A stretch of 9,086 bases of DNA, taken from NCBI GenBank assembly GCA_937894935.1, contig CALAYC010000169.1, forward strand, positions 1-9,086, written 5' to 3'. The position numbers were made by a program, and so were the translations under genes. The notes beneath the pieces are model-generated. The model was given only the letters and a program-made list of their open reading frames with translations. It did not search any database and was not told the origin of the DNA. Shown piece by piece: positions 6,305 to 9,086 of the stretch. Position 1 is the stretch's first letter; the number at the start of each line of letters is the position of its first letter. The DNA comes from an uncultured Verrucomicrobiota bacterium (GTDB lineage: Bacteria > Verrucomicrobiota > Verrucomicrobiia > Limisphaerales > JADLHS01).

Positions 6305-6367
6305 CCCCTCATCCGGCCTATCGGCCACCCTCTCCCCTTCCGAAGGGGAGAGGGATGGGGTGAGGGG
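6305..6367 (-). repeat. Hairpin-forming interspersed repeat, copy 2, intergenic
   Basis: A 63-base element that is the inverted copy of the repeat inside czcA. It has perfect 7-bp terminal inverted repeats CCCCTCA / TGAGGGG (6305-6311, 6361-6367) and an 11-bp central stem (6328-6338 with 6344-6354, loop TCCGA). A small GGCC...GGCC stem lies at 6315-6326. The base pair next to the central loop is T-A here and A-T in copy 1, a compensatory change that supports selection on, or palindromic mobility of, the folded form. It lies between the prepilin stop (6406) and the PEP-CTERM start (6202) and may affect the transcript between them. Confidence 0.85.
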
Positions 6368-6405
6368 CATTTGCGCCCGACAATTGCGCCTGCCGCTATT
6401 TGCTT

Positions 6406-7092
6406 TCATTGCGGCGGCTTGGCGAAGTTGTCGCCGGCTTCAATCCGTTGTTTGAGCTTCTCGGCCTTGACTGCCGCGACATGCCAGTCGGCGAACAGAT
6501 AGTTCGCGGCTTGGCCGTGTCGGTTCGGCTGAATGTCCTCAGTGACGCTGTTCCAACCATTCAGCCAGTTCCGCGAATGCGAATGGTCCTGCCCGGTGCC
6601 AGTGCCCGCCCGATCCGAAATTTCGAAAACGAGGAAAGTATCCGCAGGCCGTTTGATCGAACTGAGTTTGTTCCAGATTGGTTCGGAAGGTATCGGACTG
6701 CCGAAGGGATCCAGCGCCGGCACGGATGTGTATTCGTTCAACAAATAACTCGTGCCGCGATCATTCAGCCGCTGGTCGCCTTTGGCATCGCCGGGACAAA
6801 TGCGAATCTTGTCCACGTTCCCGACGTAACTGGCGAGGCTGAAGATCCAACTATTGCTCAAGCTGAAATGCGCCGTGCCGGGCAGATAACCGTTTTCATC
6901 CTCGGCATACATGCTCATCCCGAGACCGATCTGGCGAAGATTCGAGACGCACGAGATGCTTTTAGCTTTGCCCTTCGCCCGGGCCAGCGCCGGCAACAAC
7001 AACGCGGCGAGCATCGCAATGATGGCCACCACGACTAACAATTCAATCAACGTGAACGCGCCAGGGCGGTTCAACAACCGTTTCAATTTCAT
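6406..7092 (-). CDS. Type II secretion/prepilin-like protein with DUF1559-style C-terminus
   Basis: A 228-residue prepilin-like protein. The leader MKLKRLLNRPGA is followed by FTLIELLVVVAIIAMLAALL, the class III N-methylation and membrane helix signal. Glu17 is at the conserved +5 position after the predicted cut at Ala12/Phe13; the -1 residue is alanine rather than the usual glycine. A conserved CVSNLRQIGLGMSMYAEDE region and CPGD follow. Near the C-terminus the H-x9-DG type motif appears as HGQAANYLFADWHV, with Trp replacing the Gly. Such proteins are very numerous in Verrucomicrobia, Planctomycetes and Lentisphaerae genomes, and most have unknown partners. No pilus machinery is encoded here, so a surface or secretion role is all that can be said. 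It lies upstream of the PEP-CTERM gene on the same strand. Confidence 0.9.
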   Translation of the reverse strand: MKLKRLLNRPGAFTLIELLVVVAIIAMLAALLLPALARAKGKAKSISCVSNLRQIGLGMSMYAEDENGYLPGTAHFSLSNSWIFSLASYVGNVDKIRICPGDAKGDQRLNDRGTSYLLNEYTSVPALDPFGSPIPSEPIWNKLSSIKRPADTFLVFEISDRAGTGTGQDHSHSRNWLNGWNSVTEDIQPNRHGQAANYLFADWHVAAVKAEKLKQRIEAGDNFAKPPQ

Positions 7093-7222
7093 AATGGAAT
7101 GCTGCTTTTCTCCACGCGAGGTGGCGCCGGATGACAGCGGACCGGAATTATTTTGAATGGAACACCCAGATTGCCACGGCTGAACACACTTCAGGCGTCA
7201 GACGGCAACCAAGGCCCGGGAA

Positions 7223-7549
7223 TCAGGAGCAGAGCGCGGGCGGACCGCAACTGGGAGGAAGTCGGAAAGGAACGGCCGGAACAAAATCTGATTCAGCGAG
7301 AAGAACCGCGATCAAACTCTCGCGCGCCGGCTCGGCGGACACCGAAACGACAGGCATTTCCACCTGACCGCTTTGGAGCATGGTGACCGCGCACTGATGC
7401 TGCGGCTCGCAGGCGTCCGCGTGGAACGCCCGATGCAGTGTCTCACTAATGGTCAGGACAAAGACACTGAGGAACAAAGAAAGGAGCGCTCCGGCCAACA
7501 TTCGATGCCGGTCTGCCGCGAATTTCCGCATGGATCGCAAGCAATTCAT
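7223..7549 (-). CDS. Small membrane-anchored or secreted His/Cys protein of unknown function
   Basis: A 108-residue protein not assigned to a named family. One hydrophobic helix (about residues 18-34) acts as signal or anchor. It is followed directly by a His/Cys-rich patch, LHRAFHADACEPQHQCAVTM (H39, H43, C47, H51, C53), able in principle to bind a metal ion. A proline-rich end, FRLPPSCGPPALCS, contributes two more cysteines. The start at 7549 is uncertain: later methionines at residues 7 and 17 are possible, and none has a clear ribosome site. It is the first gene of the minus-strand cluster, 131 bases before the prepilin start, with a palindrome in its upstream region. Similar His/Cys small proteins (DUF2946-like organisation) are seen near metal genes, which fits the context but is a weak argument. 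Confidence 0.7.
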   Translation of the reverse strand: MNCLRSMRKFAADRHRMLAGALLSLFLSVFVLTISETLHRAFHADACEPQHQCAVTMLQSGQVEMPVVSVSAEPARESLIAVLLAESDFVPAVPFRLPPSCGPPALCS

Positions 7550-7600
7550 TTACGCGAGGCTAATTCAGCAGAAAGCGTGCGCAGCGGCAACGGTCATTTT

Positions 7601-7615
7601 TGCAAGTGGCTTGCA
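7601..7615. promoter_or_regulatory. Perfect 6-3-6 palindrome, candidate operator of the minus-strand metal cluster
   Basis: TGCAAG-TGG-CTTGCA is a 15-base perfect dyad lying 52-66 bases upstream of the first gene of the cluster (start 7549) and 25 bases past the gltD terminator stem. It therefore falls where a promoter for the cluster must be. Its size equals the 15-base dyads bound by Fur-family proteins, although it is less AT-rich than known Fur and Zur boxes. A weak TTGCCG...GAATTA pair downstream of it on the minus strand could be -35/-10. Binding by the Fur-family protein at 3840-4361 is a guess. Confidence 0.35.
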
Positions 7616-7630
7616 GGGCTCGGATTCCTT

Positions 7631-7663
7631 AAAACTAAAAAGGCCGCCGGTTAAGGCGGCCTT
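7631..7663 (-). terminator. Rho-independent terminator of gltD
   Basis: A 9-bp GC-rich stem AAGGCCGCC / GGCGGCCTT (7640-7648 and 7655-7663) has a 6-base loop. On the minus strand it is followed by the T-rich run TTTTAGTTTT (from 7640 down to 7631). It begins 18 bases past the gltD stop. The plus-strand side lacks a T tract, so it works for gltD only and separates it from the downstream metal cluster. Confidence 0.88.
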
Positions 7664-7680
7664 GAAAAAAAATTCTGCCC

Positions 7681-9086
7681 TTACGGCAAATCGGTGCTGC
7701 CCATGAGATAACGATCACACTCGCGTGCCGCGCCGCGACCTTCGTTGAACGCCCAAACGACGAGACTTTGACCGCGCCGACAATCGCCACACGCAAACAC
7801 CTTCGGATTGTTCGTCGCGTATTTCTCGAACTCCGCCTTCGCATTCGAACGCGCATCGCGTTCGATGTTCAGTGCGTCGAGTAACGGCTGTTCCGGTCCA
7901 AGGAAACCCATCGCCAGCAACACGAGTTGCGCCGGCAAAACTTTTTCCGTGCCGGGAATATGCTTCGGAATGAACTGCCCTTTTTCGTTGCGCGTCCATT
8001 CCACTTGAACGGTGTGAACCGCTTTCACCTGTCCGTTCGCATCGCCTTCGAACTTCGTGGCTGTGGTCAGATAAACGCGCGGATCAGCGCCGAACTTCGC
8101 AGCGGCCTCTTCCTGGCCGTAGTCCATCTTGTAAACCTTCGGCCATTCGGGCCATGGATTATCTTTGGCGCGTTCGAGCGGCGGCTTCGGCAGAATTTCC
8201 ACCTGCACGAGCGACTTACAACCATGTCGCACCGCCGTACCCACGCAGTCCGTTCCGGTATCACCACCACCGATGACGACCACGTCTTTGCCCGCAGCAT
8301 CGATGAAGTTGCCGTTCTTGTGATTGTCGAGAACGGCTTTGGTGTTCGCGGTGAGAAATTCCATCGCGAAATGAATGCCCTTAAGCTGACGACCTTCAAT
8401 CGGCAGATCGCGCGGCTTCGTTGCGCCGGTGGCGAGAACTACCGCGTCAAAATCCGCGAGTAATTTTTCCGCCGGCAGATCTTTTCCGACCTCGGTGTTG
8501 CAGACGAATTTCACACCTTCTTTTTCGAGCAGATTCAAGCGACGCAACACCACTTCCTTCTTGTCGAGCTTCATGTTGGGAATGCCATACATGAGCAAAC
8601 CGCCCGGACGATCCGCGCGTTCGAACACCGTGACTTCGTGCCCTGCCTTGTTCAATTGCGCTGCGGCACTGAGTCCTGCCGGACCGGAGCCAACGACCGC
8701 GACCTTTTTGCCGGTGCGCTTCTTCGGCGGTTCAGGCACGACCCAACCGTTTTCCCAACCCCGATCAATGATGCTGACTTCGATGTTTTTGATCGTGACC
8801 GGCGGATTGTTGATTCCCAATACACACGAACCTTCGCACGGCGCCGGACAAACGCGGCCGGTGAACTCCGGAAAGTTGTTCGTCTTGTGCAACCGCTCCA
8901 GTGCTTCTTTCCACAGACCGCGATACACCAGATCGTTCCACTCAGGAATCAGATTGTGAATCGGACAACCGCTCGCCATGCCGCTCACCAGCTGGCCGGT
9001 ATGACAGAACGGAATGCCGCAATCCATGCACCGTGCGCCCTGTTTCTTCAGGTCGGCTTCGGGCATGTGGAGATGAAACTCCTTCC
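7681..9086 (-). CDS. gltD: Glutamate synthase [NADPH] small subunit GltD (N-terminus outside window)
   Basis: The small subunit of glutamate synthase oxidises NADPH on FAD and passes electrons through 4Fe-4S clusters to the large subunit GltB, which makes glutamate from glutamine and 2-oxoglutarate in the cytoplasm. The frame continues upstream of the first in-window ATG (9066): codons 9067-9084 read KEFHLH, the family's WKEFHLHMPE context. About 25 residues are thus missing and 9066 is not the start. Counting from that methionine: cluster cysteines C13, C16, C21, C34 and C73, C77, C81; FAD motif VVGSGPAGLSAAAQL (from 124) with ERADRPGG; NADPH motif IGGGDTGTD (265-273); C-terminal FACGDCRRGQSLVVWAFNEG. 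All key residues are present, so it looks functional. A terminator follows 18 bases after the stop. gltB presumably lies upstream, outside the window. Confidence 0.96.
   Translation of the reverse strand, partial: KEFHLHMPEADLKKQGARCMDCGIPFCHTGQLVSGMASGCPIHNLIPEWNDLVYRGLWKEALERLHKTNNFPEFTGRVCPAPCEGSCVLGINNPPVTIKNIEVSIIDRGWENGWVVPEPPKKRTGKKVAVVGSGPAGLSAAAQLNKAGHEVTVFERADRPGGLLMYGIPNMKLDKKEVVLRRLNLLEKEGVKFVCNTEVGKDLPAEKLLADFDAVVLATGATKPRDLPIEGRQLKGIHFAMEFLTANTKAVLDNHKNGNFIDAAGKDVVVIGGGDTGTDCVGTAVRHGCKSLVQVEILPKPPLERAKDNPWPEWPKVYKMDYGQEEAAAKFGADPRVYLTTATKFEGDANGQVKAVHTVQVEWTRNEKGQFIPKHIPGTEKVLPAQLVLLAMGFLGPEQPLLDALNIERDARSNAKAEFEKYATNNPKVFACGDCRRGQSLVVWAFNEGRGAARECDRYLMGSTDLP

Noticed and set aside
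7093..7222. Promoter for the prepilin gene in the 130-base gap
   Set aside because: A possible TGGCAA...AATAAT pair and a 4-bp CCAC/GTGG hairpin are visible on the minus strand, but both are too weak to annotate.
7634..7663. Terminator acting on the plus strand
   Set aside because: No plus-strand gene ends nearby, and the plus-strand side of the stem is followed by an A-rich run, not a T tract.

Overview
The window most likely comes from a Verrucomicrobiota bacterium, probably near the Limisphaerales/Pedosphaera group. This is inferred from gene content, not from a marker gene. The clues are a PEP-CTERM surface protein, a DUF1559-style prepilin with an FTLIELLVVVAIIA leader, a C-terminal DPDGDGIPN...EYALGLNP module, and a GC-rich hairpin repeat whose coding side reads LSPSDGER, all of which I associate with these genomes.

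Left part (1-3804, plus strand): a heavy-metal efflux unit. The last 20 codons of an upstream gene, probably the CzcB-type adaptor, end 2 bases before a CzcA-type RND pump gene (66-3343). The pump gene is split into two reading frames. The switch point lies at a short hairpin repeat (522-577) sitting between otherwise well-conserved halves. The pump stop codon overlaps (ATGA) the start of a small secreted protein with a Cys/His-rich C-terminus.

Middle part (7549-3840, minus strand): a cluster of five genes read toward the efflux unit. In transcription order they are a small membrane-anchored His/Cys protein, a prepilin-like protein, a choice-of-anchor M (TIGR03769-like) protein with a PEP-CTERM anchor, a second choice-of-anchor M protein with a Verrucomicrobia-type C-terminal module, and a Fur/Zur-family metal regulator. 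The regulator start overlaps the stop of the second anchor-M gene (ATGA). A perfect 6-3-6 palindrome (7601-7615) lies upstream of the first gene and is a candidate operator. A 12-bp perfect hairpin separates the two anchor-M genes, and a second inverted copy of the repeat that splits czcA lies between the prepilin and the PEP-CTERM gene.

Right part (7634-9086, minus strand): the C-terminal ~467 codons of gltD, the glutamate synthase small subunit. It is followed by a clear rho-independent terminator that isolates it from the metal cluster.

The most interesting reading is that the middle cluster is a metal-responsive (possibly zinc) cell-surface system. It has two paralogous envelope proteins sharing H-x-D and H-x-H motifs, co-transcribed with their own Fur-family regulator and convergent, 35 bp apart, with a divalent-cation efflux unit. 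That functional link is inference. The family assignments, overlaps, hairpins and frame break can be read in the sequence.
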